A program made the position numbers and the translations under genes. A DNA stretch of 37,198 bases from an uncultured Muribaculaceae bacterium (lineage in GTDB: Bacteria > Bacteroidota > Bacteroidia > Bacteroidales > Muribaculaceae). A model generated the notes under the pieces. The model was not told the origin of the DNA and made no database searches. It saw only the letters and a program-made list of their open reading frames with translations. Position 1 is the stretch's first letter, and each line of letters opens with the position of its first letter. The DNA lies in NCBI GenBank assembly GCA_910579605.1, contig CAJTUG010000009.1, positions 8,011-45,208 of the forward strand, written 5' to 3'. Below are positions 27,067 through 34,791 of the stretch, piece by piece.

Positions 27067-28473
27067 TTATTGAAGGTTGATATCCCACCCTCCACCGAGG
27101 GCTTTATATAAATTTATAAGAGACATTATGGCTTTTTTACGTGCCTCTACGAGATTATTTTCGGCTGATAGATAATTTAGTTCTGCGTTGTCAACATTAG
27201 TAAAAGCAGTCAGTCCCTGTTTGTATAAATCAACAGAAAGGCGGGTAGCTTCTTGCGCGTTTAGTGTCATATTTTCCAAACCTGAAATATATTTAAGAGA
27301 TGAACTGTAATCCACAACCGCATTTCTCACTTCTTCTACTGCGCCTAAAACCGTAAGGTTATAATTGTCTATTTGTGTTTCTAAATTCTCTCGGGCTTCT
27401 AATGTTGAGTATCGTCGAGATAAGCCGCTGAATACAGTCCACGATAATGTTGGAGCAATTGAATATGTAAAAGAATCCTTTTTACCCAAATCTCCTAAAT
27501 CATGAGACATTGTACCTATAGAACCTTGAAGGCTGAGAGAAGGCAGATATTCTTTTTTTGCGAAGCCTAAACTTGCCGCTGCCGAATCTATATTTTTTTC
27601 TGCTGCTACTATATCCGGACGACGGCGTAACAAATCGGCAGGAACTCCCATATACACAATTTGGTGATAATCCGGTAGGTCTTTTTGCTCAAACAGTGAC
27701 GATGGTAATTCCGAACGGTCTAACCCAAGCAATACTGCAAGTGCATTTATAGAAGATTCTACAGATGCCTCCAATAGCGGTATTGAAGCCGTTGTGGAAT
27801 AATAGGTAGTTTTAGCCTGTGCAACATCTAATTTAGACGCTAAACCTGTCTCGTGGCGAGCTTCGGTAAGTTTTACTATGTGTAGTTGGCTTTCGGCATG
27901 TTGTGTGGCAACCTCCCATTGTTCTCGTGATGACAATAAGGATATATAAGCGTTGGCGATTTCAGCCTCAAGGCTTATCATGGCTCCGGCATATTCAGCA
28001 CGGCTAACAGATACCGAAGCTTTTTTACTTTTGGCCTGTTGACGTATTTTACCGAAAACATCTATTTCCCAACTCATAGTTGCAGTTCCGCTGAAATATG
28101 AGCTGGTTTCGGCTGGACCATGTATTTTTGAGAGATTCCCGGAATGACGTGACCGTTCATAGCCTAAGTTTATTCCTATTGTTGGATAGTAGCCCGCTTG
28201 AGCCATGCCAAGCTCCGCTTTAGCAATTGAAATACGCCTTTCGGCTATGAGTAGGTTGTAGTTGTTATTTTGACCAATAGATATCAGAGAATCCAAAACA
28301 GGGTCTTTGAACTGCTGCCACCACATAGCATTAGTATAGCCTCCTGAAGTTAGAAGACTGTCGCATTCCCATTCTTGGGCTAATGGGTGCAAAAGTTTCG
28401 TATCACTGCCTAAAATCGGTTGGCTTAAAAACAAACTTATGCCGGCCAAGCATAACGAGTGAATTATTCTCAT
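27067..28473 (-). CDS. RND outer-membrane channel (TolC/NodT/OprM-like)
   Basis: Outer-membrane factor of the pump, about 468 aa. The start at 28473 (MRIIHSLCLAGISLFLSQPILG) gives a Sec signal; the upstream in-frame ATG at 28515 lies inside the inverted repeat and makes a poor signal. Two OEP domains are seen: helices ISIAKAELGMAQAGYYPTIGINLGYE and the repeat in AAEKNIDSAAASLGFAKKEYLPSLSLQGSIG, with ARHETGLASKLDVAQAKTTYYSTTASIP and LYKQGLTAFTNVDNAELNYLSAENNLVEA as the matching long hairpins. Unlike many NodT proteins it has no lipobox Cys. It is the first gene of the three-gene efflux operon, and a 14-bp inverted repeat ends 5 bp before its ATG. Confidence 0.93.
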   Translation of the reverse strand: MRIIHSLCLAGISLFLSQPILGSDTKLLHPLAQEWECDSLLTSGGYTNAMWWQQFKDPVLDSLISIGQNNNYNLLIAERRISIAKAELGMAQAGYYPTIGINLGYERSRHSGNLSKIHGPAETSSYFSGTATMSWEIDVFGKIRQQAKSKKASVSVSRAEYAGAMISLEAEIANAYISLLSSREQWEVATQHAESQLHIVKLTEARHETGLASKLDVAQAKTTYYSTTASIPLLEASVESSINALAVLLGLDRSELPSSLFEQKDLPDYHQIVYMGVPADLLRRRPDIVAAEKNIDSAAASLGFAKKEYLPSLSLQGSIGTMSHDLGDLGKKDSFTYSIAPTLSWTVFSGLSRRYSTLEARENLETQIDNYNLTVLGAVEEVRNAVVDYSSSLKYISGLENMTLNAQEATRLSVDLYKQGLTAFTNVDNAELNYLSAENNLVEARKKAIMSLINLYKALGGGWDINLQ

Positions 28474-28477
28474 AAAA

Positions 28478-28522
28478 ATAGTTTTTGCTTGAAGAGTTAT
28501 AATTCTAACAAGCAAAAACTAT
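28478..28522. repeat. 14-bp perfect inverted repeat upstream of the efflux operon
   Basis: ATAGTTTTTGCTTG (28478-28491) and CAAGCAAAAACTAT (28509-28522) are exact inverted repeats with a 17-base spacer, directly ahead of the outer-membrane factor ATG at 28473. The minus-strand arm contains a -7-like TAGTTTTTG. It can be a repressor operator or, if transcribed, a hairpin followed by TTTT that hides the translation start. Confidence 0.75.
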
Positions 28523-28578
28523 AAGAATATCGCACGTTAACTTTTTTTAATCAACGTGGGATGCCTAAAACGACGCTT

Positions 28579-28875
28579 TTAAAATTTTGATATTTTAAAG
28601 CCCGATTTAATGATAAGTTTCAACGTTTCTTGCGAGGTTGCCCGGTCATAGTCTTTCTCGCGTTCAGGTAGCTCTGAATATGGGAGAAGGCAAGGATGTT
28701 GTTTCAAATCATCGTTTCTTTCAGGTCCATATGTCCATCCATCAGAAATGCGGTTTTTGGCCCATACCTCATGTACGTTTTCTGCCATCTTTTCTATCAA
28801 CGGGAAAAGCTCCTCGGGCAGTTCTACATCGCTGGTGTCTAATGGACGTGGCGTATAAGTTTGCTTCAAGTTCAT
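28579..28875 (-). CDS. Small RyR-domain protein
   Basis: 98-residue protein that is almost entirely one RyR (ryanodine-receptor repeat) domain. Seen: VHEVWAKNRISDGWTYGPERNDDLKQHPCLLPYSELPEREKDYDR (34-78), which follows the RyR pattern W...r...GW.yG..rd...K.hp.l..y..L...ek.yDr, then a helix ETLKLIIKSGF. No signal or transmembrane segment, so cytoplasmic. RyR domains occur in bacteria as single small proteins and as fusions to Rossmann-type domains, where ligand (probably nucleotide) sensing has been suggested; that role is not proven. It lies 29 bp after the Rossmann/RyR gene, whose own C terminus is a divergent RyR-like unit, so the two likely act together. Confidence 0.87.
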   Translation of the reverse strand: MNLKQTYTPRPLDTSDVELPEELFPLIEKMAENVHEVWAKNRISDGWTYGPERNDDLKQHPCLLPYSELPEREKDYDRATSQETLKLIIKSGFKISKF

Positions 28876-28904
28876 TGTATCTGGATTATTTTCGTCATTA
28901 TTTC

Positions 28905-30638
28905 TTAATTAAGGTTTGGTTGAATTTGTGAGACAGAAGTTTCTACCACCGCAAAATCATACTGCTTATAGTCGTCGGTAAATGCGTCAAGACCTTCCCA
29001 GTTACGCAGACATGAGTGAATCCGTTGCCTTTCGTCTGTGTCGTTCTCGCTGCCTGTATATCCCAGTAATTCGTGCGACGCATTCCATCTTATATGTTCA
29101 AGCATTGCAAGACGTTGCATTATCTTGTTTTCAAGATGTGTCATGCCGTCGTAATAGATATAGTTTCCATACCTGTTTTGCCTGTTTTCGGAAATACAGA
29201 TCTTTTTGAAACTCTCAATATCTGTCGTCTCACCCAATGCTTTCTTAAGGAGGAATATTTTTGTAGCCGCATGGAGGGCATTGGCTGTGTCTTGGGTTTC
29301 TTTCCTTCGAAGTTCCCGTAGTTTATCCAAATCTGCGACGCCTTCTTTTTTCGCTGCATTTACAAGGCGGTAGCGTCTTACATGCCACGATTCAAATCCT
29401 CCATTTAGCTTTCGGTATTGGTCATAATAGCATATAGATTCCATTTTAAGGGAATCATCTATTATCATGTCGTAGGAATAGATATCGCGTGGGCAACCAA
29501 AAAGATTTATCACAGGTACATTATCGGTATATGAGCCATATCCGTAGTTGAAATGGTTGGCTATCTTTTGCATCATATCCAGATTTTCATCTTTATTTAC
29601 GCGTACCATGATTTTTAGCATGCTCATGTCTTGACGATATCTACGCACAAAGGTAAATATTGTTGAGGCCAATGCTATAGATTTGTCATCGTCCGGAAGA
29701 GCAATGACAACATAGTTTAGTGTCTTTGCTCTCTCAGCAGTGAGATATTTCTCAAAGAACACGGAGTCTTGGTAATCGGCCTGCGCAAGATCAATTCTCA
29801 CATTATGCCCTTCTTGGTCGCTTGTAAAATTTATTGCAGGCATTATGCCGGAAAATGTTCCCTTCAGGCAATTCATCTTTATATCTATAGCTGTGCAACG
29901 AAAAGGGCTGCGACACGACGACGAATAAGTAGATCTTTCCCATAAGAAAGCTCCAAATTCATAAAGAAACCTGAACGAATCGCGCCCAACCTCTCCAAAT
30001 CCTATTATCATACTGTCTAATAGAGAAGATACTGTCGTTGGGTTGGTTTTGCTGCATTCTACAACGTTTACTGGGTGATACTCAATTTTCTTTTTGAGCA
30101 AGTCAACTGCAATGTGTGAGGAATCTACGATTTTGATAGTTATGGATTTTCTAATGGCCAAATCTTCTACAACTCGATTTGGACCGCTTAGGCGAGCGTG
30201 GCAGTAAATTGTTGTTTCAAGGCATTTTGCCAATTCTAATCGTGATTTTTCTTCTGCTTCTTTAATAGTTTTTTCAAGATTGGAGTCTATATCTTTTTTT
30301 AATCGTGATTTTGTTGCAGCATCTATTTCCGAAGGGATTTCTTTTTTCATATTTTTTGCATTGGATATAGCTGCATTGATTGTACTAAGCTCCGAATTGG
30401 CAATAGTAAAATACTCGTTTGCTACAGTGCGGATTGTTGTATCCTTTGTCAGAGTTGCCAGGCTGCGGATGTTTTCGTCTTCGTTGTCGGAAAGAAGAAA
30501 AATATGGAGTTTGGGTGAGTTCTCAAGGCTCTTAAGTTCGTTAATGAGATGTTTAACCCTGCCTAATCCCAATATTTTGAGGACATCTCCTTGGTAATTT
30601 TCTGGCAGATCAATTTCTGAAAGTTTCGTATCCGACAC
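28905..30638 (-). CDS. Rossmann plus RyR-like protein, back half of a frameshifted RCK/membrane protein
   Basis: As a separate gene this is 577 aa from a GTG (30638) with AGGGG 11 bases before it. Its first 65 residues read like the second half of a TrkA-N/RCK Rossmann domain (KLHIFLLSDNEDENIRSLATL at 43-63), with no first half of its own. A second Rossmann unit starts MIIGFGEVGRDSFRFL (GFGEVG 213-218). The end, from about 505 (LEHIRWNASHELLGYTG through YKQYDFAVVET), fits a divergent RyR domain. The reading frame is open upstream to about 30728, with sensible residues KKIGANIA before the GTG, and lies -1 relative to the membrane gene before it. I infer that both are one 775-aa product made by frameshifting, or a broken gene. 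Confidence 0.75.
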   Translation of the reverse strand: MSDTKLSEIDLPENYQGDVLKILGLGRVKHLINELKSLENSPKLHIFLLSDNEDENIRSLATLTKDTTIRTVANEYFTIANSELSTINAAISNAKNMKKEIPSEIDAATKSRLKKDIDSNLEKTIKEAEEKSRLELAKCLETTIYCHARLSGPNRVVEDLAIRKSITIKIVDSSHIAVDLLKKKIEYHPVNVVECSKTNPTTVSSLLDSMIIGFGEVGRDSFRFLYEFGAFLWERSTYSSSCRSPFRCTAIDIKMNCLKGTFSGIMPAINFTSDQEGHNVRIDLAQADYQDSVFFEKYLTAERAKTLNYVVIALPDDDKSIALASTIFTFVRRYRQDMSMLKIMVRVNKDENLDMMQKIANHFNYGYGSYTDNVPVINLFGCPRDIYSYDMIIDDSLKMESICYYDQYRKLNGGFESWHVRRYRLVNAAKKEGVADLDKLRELRRKETQDTANALHAATKIFLLKKALGETTDIESFKKICISENRQNRYGNYIYYDGMTHLENKIMQRLAMLEHIRWNASHELLGYTGSENDTDERQRIHSCLRNWEGLDAFTDDYKQYDFAVVETSVSQIQPNLN

Positions 30639-30664
30639 AGCTATGTTTGCCCCTATTTTTTTGC

Positions 30665-31231
30665 TTATTTCTTTTGTTTGTTTTTTAAAGATATGATATT
30701 GATGATATTTTGAACTCCGTCGGTATCATTATCGCCTATGGTGGCTTCGTCGATAAATACAATCACAGAATTTGGATCGTTATCGTGTATACTGGTGGCC
30801 AGAAGCCGTGATTGTTCGTTAAGACCAAAAAAAAGATAGAGGTGATTCCTATTTTTATTCACCAACCACCAACGCCAATGAAATTTAACGAAATATTTGA
30901 CACGTGAATATACGAGTGATATGATGAACGAAATAGTCCATGAACCCGAAAGTATTGCCAGTAGGAAAATAACTATTTTCTCACATTTGTAGATAATAGT
31001 CTCAGGGTGTTGTCCTATAACTGCGTTTAGTTCGGAAACGATATTGCCGTCAATATTAAACATAAAGAGCCCTAATGCACTGATAAAAGCCCTTACGCCG
31101 GCGGCGAAGCAGTTGTATTGCAACTCTGTTTCGGTTGCTTTGAAAATTAGCCAAAAAACGGCAGTGCTTGATATCGTGAGTATTACAGCAACAGCAAAAA
31201 ATACTTTAAGCAATCGGTATTTGTTCCACAT
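30665..31231 (-). CDS. Membrane protein with N-terminal part of a TrkA/RCK-like Rossmann domain
   Basis: 188-residue membrane protein, not recognised as a named family. Hydrophobic segments lie at 8-30 (LLKVFFAVAVILTISSTAVF), 41-60 (CFAAGVRAFISALGLFMFN) and 84-108 (EKIVIFLLAILSGSWTISFII). The first and last look like full helices and the middle one could be a membrane or pore helix, a layout that recalls two-helix ion channels. From 128 a cytosolic Rossmann start is seen: HLYLFFGLNEQSRLLA, then NSVIVFID (154-161). The domain then breaks off in the Lys-rich tail SLKNKQKK after a slippery A-run, and the missing part is encoded by the next gene in the -1 frame. Channel function is inference; no selectivity filter was recognised. 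Confidence 0.7.
   Translation of the reverse strand: MWNKYRLLKVFFAVAVILTISSTAVFWLIFKATETELQYNCFAAGVRAFISALGLFMFNIDGNIVSELNAVIGQHPETIIYKCEKIVIFLLAILSGSWTISFIISLVYSRVKYFVKFHWRWWLVNKNRNHLYLFFGLNEQSRLLATSIHDNDPNSVIVFIDEATIGDNDTDGVQNIINIISLKNKQKK
30680..30689 (-). promoter_or_regulatory. Candidate -1 ribosomal frameshift site
   Basis: On the minus strand, in the frame of the membrane gene, the codons read T TTA AAA AAC, two overlapping slippery heptamers (T TTA AAA at 30689-30683 and A AAA AAC at 30686-30680). The stop (30667-30665) follows 12 bases later. A -1 shift continues as QTKEISKKIGANIA into the back-half gene. No downstream stimulatory structure was recognised by eye. A one-base deletion or sequencing error in the A6 tract would look the same. 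Confidence 0.5.
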
Positions 31232-31292
31232 GGACCGTGTTTGATTTTAAGGTTTTGAAAAAGATATGAGGTTATGCTGTAGGGGCTTTTTC

Positions 31293-31952
31293 CTATACGC
31301 TCCTAACATATGGATTATTTTTCTTTTCCGTGCCAATGTCTGTTGGCATATCGTGGCCGGCCAATACCTTGGTGTCGTCGGGCAAGGTATAAAGCTTGTT
31401 GCGTATACTTGACGCAAGTGTGTTGAAATCGCCTCCTGGTAGATCTGTGCGCCCGACAGCTCCACGGAACAAAGCATCGCCAACTATTACGAACTTGCCT
31501 TCTGGGCAATATAGTGCAATGCTCCCTGCTGAGTGTCCCGGTATTTCAAGGACGTGCAGTTTATATGGACCTATGTTTATGACATCGCCTTCATTTAATG
31601 GAACATCAATTGACACATCAAAATCTTGTCCTTCGGGTATACACATGCCAAAAGAGCGTGCCTGTTGGGCTATTCCAGAACCTAAAGGTGCATCGTTGAC
31701 ATTGGCAGCTACTTTTACACCGTATTTGTCGCGCACATAATTATCTCCGAAGCAATGGTCTAAGTGCAGATGTGTGTTTACGATTTGTTGTATTTTAAGG
31801 CCGTTTTCAGCTATGTAGTTATCCAAACTTGTATGCTCACGACTATTAATCATTCCCGGGTCGACAACAATTGCTTCTCCGGTATCTGTATCGGAAATTA
31901 CGTATGTGTTTACACCGAATGGGTTGAAAACGAAATTCTTAATTTTGATCAT
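31293..31952 (-). CDS. MBL-fold metallohydrolase (glyoxalase II-like)
   Basis: Metallo-beta-lactamase fold hydrolase of 219 aa, cytoplasmic. The start at 31952 (MIKIKNFVFNPFGVNTYVI) is the family start; the longer frame from 31988 would overlap rsmG. The metal-binding motif is complete: THLHLDH with His61, His63, Asp65 and His66, then EIPGHSAGSIALY, GDALFRGAVGRTDLPGG and AGHDMPTDIGTEKKNNPYV. These phrases are those of the glyoxalase II / YcbL group, which open thioesters such as S-lactoylglutathione. Many Bacteroidetes use other thiols, so the physiological substrate is uncertain. It follows rsmG by 19 bp and is likely co-transcribed with it. Confidence 0.9.
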   Translation of the reverse strand: MIKIKNFVFNPFGVNTYVISDTDTGEAIVVDPGMINSREHTSLDNYIAENGLKIQQIVNTHLHLDHCFGDNYVRDKYGVKVAANVNDAPLGSGIAQQARSFGMCIPEGQDFDVSIDVPLNEGDVINIGPYKLHVLEIPGHSAGSIALYCPEGKFVIVGDALFRGAVGRTDLPGGDFNTLASSIRNKLYTLPDDTKVLAGHDMPTDIGTEKKNNPYVRSV

Positions 31953-31971
31953 AATAATAGTAGTGTTAGGC

Positions 31972-32613
31972 CTATGCCATTGGGACATAAACTATTTTTT
32001 TGGTTTCGTAAACGGGAAGGTTAAAGAAATCAGTCACTGGTATTTCCATAACCGGATATGGAGTGTTTTCTATCTCTTGAGCCAAATCGCCACCCTTGAG
32101 ACAGATTAGTCCGGGTTTATATCTGTTTGCTCGAGGACTGTGCTTGTCTATATTACGTATGGCAATCTTGGATAAAGAATCAAGAGTCATTACAGCACGA
32201 CTCACTACATAATCAAATCGTTTGTGGCATTCCCCGGCGTCACCGTGTTGGAAAGTGACATTGCTGAGATTCAACTCTGATGCAATCTCCGAAGCTACTC
32301 TAATCTTCTTCCCTATTCTGTCTACCAAGTGGAATCTACAGTTGGGATAGGCTATTGCCAAAGGAATTCCGGGAAAGCCACCTCCTGTTCCCAAATCCAT
32401 TATTTCGGTATCGTCTTGAAGATTGCCGAGCATTGCTGCTATGGCAAGAGAGTGCAAGATGTGGTTGGGATAAAGGTTCTCAATGTCTTTTCTTGAAATG
32501 ACATTGATTTTGGCATTCCATTCGGGGTAGAGCGTACCTAAACGTCGGAATGCTTCAATCTGGCAAGGCCCTAATCCAGGGAAATATTTTAGTATGGTAT
32601 CTAATCCTTCCAT
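31972..32613 (-). CDS. rsmG: 16S rRNA (guanine527-N7)-methyltransferase RsmG
   Basis: Class I SAM-dependent methyltransferase of 213 aa that makes m7G527 of 16S rRNA. N-terminal EWNAKINVISRKDIENLYPNHILHSLA is the conserved RsmG region; the SAM loop is MDLGTGGGFPGIPLAI (72-87); acid of strand 2 is in FHLVDRIGKKIRVA; VSRAVMTLD and LICLKGGDL are also family motifs. Length is normal. An Escherichia-type gidA neighbour is absent. A good Bacteroidetes promoter (32659-32688) lies about 45 bp upstream. Loss of this gene gives low-level streptomycin resistance in several bacteria. Confidence 0.96.
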   Translation of the reverse strand: MEGLDTILKYFPGLGPCQIEAFRRLGTLYPEWNAKINVISRKDIENLYPNHILHSLAIAAMLGNLQDDTEIMDLGTGGGFPGIPLAIAYPNCRFHLVDRIGKKIRVASEIASELNLSNVTFQHGDAGECHKRFDYVVSRAVMTLDSLSKIAIRNIDKHSPRANRYKPGLICLKGGDLAQEIENTPYPVMEIPVTDFFNLPVYETKKIVYVPMA

Positions 32614-32658
32614 GCTTGGAAAACAATATGTTTGCGTGGTATGTTTTGCTTAAAAATG

Positions 32659-32688
32659 CAAATTTACAGCTTTATTGTCGGATTTCAA
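32659..32688 (-). promoter_or_regulatory. Bacteroidetes-type promoter of rsmG
   Basis: On the minus strand TTG (32688-32686), 19 bases, then TAAATTTG (32666-32659) match the Bacteroidetes -33 and TAnnTTTG -7 elements at proper spacing, 45 bp before the rsmG ATG. It is probably the start of the rsmG/MBL unit and perhaps of the genes beyond. Confidence 0.62.
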
Positions 32689-32714
32689 GTCAGAAATAGC
32701 ATTATTTCAAAAAT

Positions 32715-32735
32715 AAAATGCGTACTTTGCATTTT
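32715..32735 (+). promoter_or_regulatory. Weak promoter-like and inverted-repeat element before the CvfB-like gene
   Basis: TACTTTGC (32723-32730) resembles a shortened -7 box and sits inside AAAATGC-N7-GCATTTT (32715-32735), an inverted repeat. It lies 25 bp before the ATG at 32761. The DNA is AT-rich, so chance is possible. Confidence 0.28.
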
Positions 32736-32760
32736 ACTAACATAGAATTATATTTTTACA

Positions 32761-33597
32761 ATGATAGAAATAGGTAAATATCAGACACTCCAAGTTGGTC
32801 GTATAGTAGATTTCGGCGCATATCTACACTCCGAAGACGACATTTCCAAAGAAGTACTTATCCCTGCAAGATATATACCGGAAGGAATTGCAGAAGGAGA
32901 TAAAATAGAAGTTTTTGTTTATCTCGACAGTGAAGACCGTCTTATTGCGACAACAGAAAAGCCCTTTGCTACTGTGGGCGAATTCGCTTTTCTTGAAGTA
33001 AACGAGGTAAACGATGTAGGTGCTTTCCTCAACTGGGGGTTGCCAAAAGACTTGCTCGTGCCTTATAGCCAGCAGAAATTCCGTATGCGTCGCGGAGGCA
33101 TATATCTGGTATACATATATGTTGACGATGCTACAAAAAGAATTGTTGCTTCTGCAAAGATAGATCGTTTCCTCGGGAATGTATACCCGTCGTATAGGCA
33201 AGGGCAGAAAGTGAAAGCTTTAGTTTACGAACACACTGAAATTGGCTATAAAGTCATCGTAGATAATCTTCACAAGGGAATCATATATTCAAATGAAATC
33301 TTTAAACCGATTGAACTTGAAGAGTCTGTCACGGCATTTGTCAAACAAGTGCGTCCCGACGGTAAAATAGACTTGACATTATCTGATACTGCCCGACGAC
33401 GTACGGCCGATCTTGCAAAGGATATTTTAAATTATCTTGATAGTTCTGACGCACAGCCGGTAGGAGACAAATCAAGTCCCGAACTCATACAGCTCATTTT
33501 CGGATGCAGCAAGAAGGATTTCAAACAGGCTGTAGGGCATCTGTATCGCGACCGAAAAATTGCAATTGCAGTAGATGGAACGATATCAAAACTCTAA
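32761..33597 (+). CDS. S1-domain RNA-binding protein, CvfB/YitL family
   Basis: CvfB-like protein of 278 aa with three S1-type OB domains and a C-terminal winged helix. The first domain (LQVGRIVDFGAYLHSEDDISKEVLIPARYIPEG) and the second (FAFLEVNEVNDVGAFLNWGLPKDLLVPYSQQKFRMRRG) are the signature of the family; the third starts GQKVKALVYEHTEIGYKVIVDNLHKGIIYSNEIF. The end (PELIQLIFGCSKKDFKQAVGHLYRDRKIAI) is the winged helix. Named from a virulence regulator in Staphylococcus, the family binds RNA, but its job in Bacteroidetes is unknown. It is read divergently from rsmG and followed by a possible terminator. Confidence 0.92.
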   Translation: MIEIGKYQTLQVGRIVDFGAYLHSEDDISKEVLIPARYIPEGIAEGDKIEVFVYLDSEDRLIATTEKPFATVGEFAFLEVNEVNDVGAFLNWGLPKDLLVPYSQQKFRMRRGGIYLVYIYVDDATKRIVASAKIDRFLGNVYPSYRQGQKVKALVYEHTEIGYKVIVDNLHKGIIYSNEIFKPIELEESVTAFVKQVRPDGKIDLTLSDTARRRTADLAKDILNYLDSSDAQPVGDKSSPELIQLIFGCSKKDFKQAVGHLYRDRKIAIAVDGTISKL

Positions 33598-33632
33598 AAA
33601 AGCATTTTTGGACTAATTTATTGGGCTAAATG

Positions 33633-33652
33633 GCATACGACTATGCTTTTTT
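33633..33652 (+). terminator. Possible terminator after the CvfB-like gene
   Basis: GCATA (33633-33637) pairs with TATGC (33642-33646) and six T residues follow. The same right arm can instead pair with AAAAAAGCAT at 33596-33605 across a long loop. The stem is short, so it is a weak call. Confidence 0.4.
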
Positions 33653-33729
33653 GCCTATAATATGTGCATATGTCGTTTTTTTTTACGAATTTTGCAAACT
33701 GAATGGCTAAAATGCCATTCAGTCTTTCT

Positions 33730-34773
33730 ATGCAGTTTACAGCAGACATAATAGCACAATATATAGGCGGCACTGTAGAGGGCAACGGAAACATTGCCGT
33801 TTCTAATTTCGCCAAGATAGAAGAAGCACGTCAAGGGAATCTGACGTTTCTTGCAAACCCCAAGTATGAGCATTTTGTGTATTCCACAAAAGCTTCTATA
33901 ATATTGGTTAGAAACGATTTCAAGCCAGAGAAAGCGGTGGAGGCCACCCTTATTCATGTAGAAGATCCATACTCGGCTTTGGCGCAATTAATGAATCTTG
34001 CCGCTCAGGCTATTAAGCCTAATCCTCAAGGAATTCATTCGTTAGCTTGTATTGAGCCTGATGCCCAAGTAGCCCAAGATTGCTATGTGGGGGCGTTTGC
34101 GTATATTGGTAACGGTGCGAAAATTGAATCTGGAGCTAAGATTTATCCTCAGGTATACATTGGCCCAGGTTGTACTGTAGGTGCGGGAACGATTGTTTAT
34201 CCTGGCGCAAAAATTTACTACGGATGCAAGATCGGGCAAAATTGTGTGATACACTCTGGTGCGGTAATTGGAGCCGATGGTTTCGGATTTGCTCCAGACT
34301 CAAACGGAGTTTATCACAAGATTGAACAGTTGGGCATAGTAGAAATTGCCGACGACGTTGAAATCGGCGCAAACACTACTATAGACCGATCAACAATGGG
34401 ACGGACTTACATCGATAGAGGCGTGAAGCTCGACAATCTTATCCAGATTGCACACAACGCTTCTGTTGGACACGATACCGTCATAGCGGCTCAGACTGGA
34501 GTCGCAGGGTCTACTTCGCTTGGTGCCAACTGTATAATTGCCGGGCAAGTAGGTTTCGCCGGCCATATTTCGATTGGCGACAATGTGACAATAGGAGCAC
34601 AGAGCGGTATCCCCAACCATGTAGCTTCTGGTGCAAGACTTATGGGATATCCGGCCGTTCCAGCCGGTGATTTTGCTCGCTCAGTTGTTTATCAGAAGCA
34701 GTTGCCAGATTTATATAAACGAGTTAAGGAGTTGGAAAATAAAATAGCTGAACTCACTAAAAACGATAAATAA
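33730..34773 (+). CDS. lpxD: UDP-3-O-acylglucosamine N-acyltransferase LpxD
   Basis: Third enzyme of lipid A synthesis: it adds the second hydroxyacyl chain from acyl-ACP to UDP-3-O-acyl-glucosamine in the cytoplasm. 347 aa from ATG 33730 (MQFTADIIAQYIGG), where the family begins; ATG 33712 and 33703 are in frame but add residues that are not conserved. The N-terminal uridine-binding domain includes NFAKIEEARQGNLTFLANPKY; the long left-handed beta helix follows (hexapeptides such as IGNGAK, IGPGCT, IGQNCV), then VIGADGFGFAPDSNGVYHKI and the catalytic-His region QIAHNASVGHDTVIAAQTGVAGS. First of three consecutive lipid A genes on this strand. Confidence 0.96.
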   Translation: MQFTADIIAQYIGGTVEGNGNIAVSNFAKIEEARQGNLTFLANPKYEHFVYSTKASIILVRNDFKPEKAVEATLIHVEDPYSALAQLMNLAAQAIKPNPQGIHSLACIEPDAQVAQDCYVGAFAYIGNGAKIESGAKIYPQVYIGPGCTVGAGTIVYPGAKIYYGCKIGQNCVIHSGAVIGADGFGFAPDSNGVYHKIEQLGIVEIADDVEIGANTTIDRSTMGRTYIDRGVKLDNLIQIAHNASVGHDTVIAAQTGVAGSTSLGANCIIAGQVGFAGHISIGDNVTIGAQSGIPNHVASGARLMGYPAVPAGDFARSVVYQKQLPDLYKRVKELENKIAELTKNDK

Positions 34774-34791
34774 TAAATACAATAATATCTC

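Noticed and set aside
31232..31292. Hairpin terminator between the MBL gene and the membrane gene
   Set aside because: Only short, imperfect pairings without a clear T run could be made.
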